A stretch of 16,607 nucleotides of DNA from contig JBHEQW010000077.1 of assembly GCA_046530935.1 (NCBI GenBank), positions 1 to 16,607 of the forward strand, read 5' to 3'. The position numbers and the translations under genes are program-made. This stretch comes from Arsenophonus sp046530935 (GTDB lineage Bacteria > Pseudomonadota > Gammaproteobacteria > Enterobacterales > Enterobacteriaceae). Shown here in pieces: positions 15,641 through 16,607 of this stretch (position 1 is its first letter; every line of letters begins with the position of its first letter). A model generated the notes under the pieces. It had not been told where the DNA came from. It saw only the letters and a list, made by a program, of their open reading frames with translations, and ran no database searches.

Positions 15641-16607
15641 CAATCTATCTGTTAAGTGAATAAATTACAGATGCAGCACTTATGCCATGTTGGTGTCTCT
15701 CCTAGCGCTGCTACTGCTTTTCATCTCCTAAATATTTTTCACATCAGTTTTTCTGCCAAAGATGTAAGTCAAAACCTCAAGTTCATACGGCTTAAAAGCT
15801 ACAGAACAGTTGTTAGCACAGTAATGTTCATATTTTACTCGACTTCGACTTGCAAAAAATTATTTTTACTATATCCATACTCTTTGGACTTTTTTTAACA
15901 ATAACTACCAAGAACTCTCAGCGCTATGTTTCTAGCTGGCATCCGCACTATGCTGCTGCAGCAAGCACAAAAATATGGCATCGAAATTGATATCTTCTGT
16001 GCCTTACACACTTTATGATCAGTAACTCAATTAACATACACATCTTCATGCCTCTATCAGTTATTTCTGTCTAGATATTAAGCATCCTGTATGCCTGGAT
16101 CTTTTTTTCAAAAAAAAGAGATCGAAGAAATCTACCTAGGCGCTATCATCTAGCTGCTTTGTTACAGGTATGGCCTAATAAAATCATAGTACTCTTCCTA
16201 ATCTGATGTATATATGTGAAAGGAACCAATCACAGCATTAACAGAAAACACAGTACCACGTACCTTACTGAAAAGCGCACTTGACTAAAAAGATGAAATG
16301 GACGTGGTATGGCGTGAAATACCTCATGCACACCTTAAGCGCTCATGGCAAACATCCACATCAAAATTAACGGTATACTGTTTTAAGAGGAGTGGTTATA
16401 GATCACTACTATGAGACAACTAGACTAAGCAGTACTGGCAATAGACTCAAATACAGAAAGAGATGATCTAGCGCTATATTAGCAATATCCTAAACTAGGC
16501 ATTTTAAAATGCCGCATCACCAAGGTTTCTTATCAAATTATAAACAAGGCACACTATTGCCGAAAGTGTATAAAGCACTTGAGATAAGGGCTCGCAAAAA
16601 ACCATAA
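15640..16607 (+). pseudogene. IS91-family transposase pseudogene
   Basis: A broken HUH/Y2 rolling-circle transposase. Plus-strand readings in order: FFCQRCKSKP (zinc-binding C-x2-C region, about 15750); SYGLKATEQLLAQ (family CGLKATEQWIA); AGIRTMLLQQAQKYGIEIDI then FCALHT (15935-16012, nearly identical to the family MLQ-A---GIEIGIFCALHTYG); FFQKKEIEEIYLGAII (about 16108); W-YGVKYL; and finally RHFKMPHHQGFLSNYKQGTL then LPKVYKALEIRARKKP up to a TAA at 16605-16607. Catalytic sites are lost: the HUH motif reads H-I-F (16039-16047) and the second tyrosine of the Y-x3-Y pair (YLGRYL) is Thr (YLMHTL, 16320-16337). There are several stops and frameshifts. Family members usually run on past RKKP, so this TAA may be premature and remnant sequence may continue beyond the window. 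Confidence 0.8.

Noticed and set aside
15656..15898. 80-codon frame as an intact gene
   Set aside because: It overlaps the IS91 transposase remnant, whose family motifs appear in other frames over the same bases.
1..16607. CRISPR array, tRNA or rRNA genes
   Set aside because: No regularly spaced repeats were seen, and no T-arm-like GGTTCGAATCC or other tRNA or rRNA signature was found by eye.

Overview
The window looks like a piece of a heavily degraded, AT-rich gammaproteobacterial genome, of the kind seen in host-restricted insect symbionts in the middle of genome reduction. Only two genes are intact: ugd (UDP-glucose 6-dehydrogenase, 1472-2638, minus) and rpiA (ribose-5-phosphate isomerase A, 8276-8941, plus). 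Together they cover about 11% of the 16.6 kb. Both proteins align over full length and nearly without gaps to Enterobacterales homologues I remember. The RpiA wording (for example MARSYVAR and PEYRQNVVTDNGNVILDV) is closest to Serratia/Sodalis-type proteins. A Serratia symbiotica-like symbiont is a plausible source, but that is inference and not shown by the sequence.

Layout. 1-4552 is a mobile-element cluster around ugd. An IS481-family remnant on the plus strand (about 55-292, resuming at 1362-1394) is split by a decayed IS1595-like element (copy A, 293-1361). Then comes ugd on the minus strand, then a second IS481-family remnant on the minus strand (2657 to about 3480), then a second IS1595-like element (copy B, 3499-4552). 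The two IS481 remnants face ugd with their 3' ends, so ugd sits between inverted IS copies. 4553-5740 is non-coding, with a stem-loop terminator candidate, an 18-bp perfect palindrome and a 19-bp tandem repeat. About 5740-6720 is an IS256-family transposase pseudogene (minus). 7253-8119 is an argP (iciA) pseudogene (minus), divergent from rpiA in the usual enterobacterial order. rpiA follows, with a terminator hairpin overlapping its stop codon. serA, the usual downstream neighbour, is not visible.

8958-14800 has no intact gene. It contains scattered, badly eroded coding stretches that I cannot identify, most convincingly at 12480-14760 on the plus strand. 14808-15044 is a truncated third copy (C) of the IS1595-like element and carries a perfect 24-bp palindrome. 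15210-15640 is another unidentified ghost-coding stretch. About 15640-16607 is an IS91-family (HUH/Y2) transposase pseudogene (plus) that has lost catalytic residues.

The two survivors are housekeeping enzymes: RpiA for the non-oxidative pentose phosphate pathway and Ugd for UDP-glucuronate used in envelope polysaccharide or lipid A modification. Almost everything else is mobile-element debris or dead genes. I see no evidence for a new intact system. The interesting points are the IS bracketing of ugd, its TTG start and missing native upstream region, the nested order of insertions, the palindromes, and the ghost genes that resist identification by eye.
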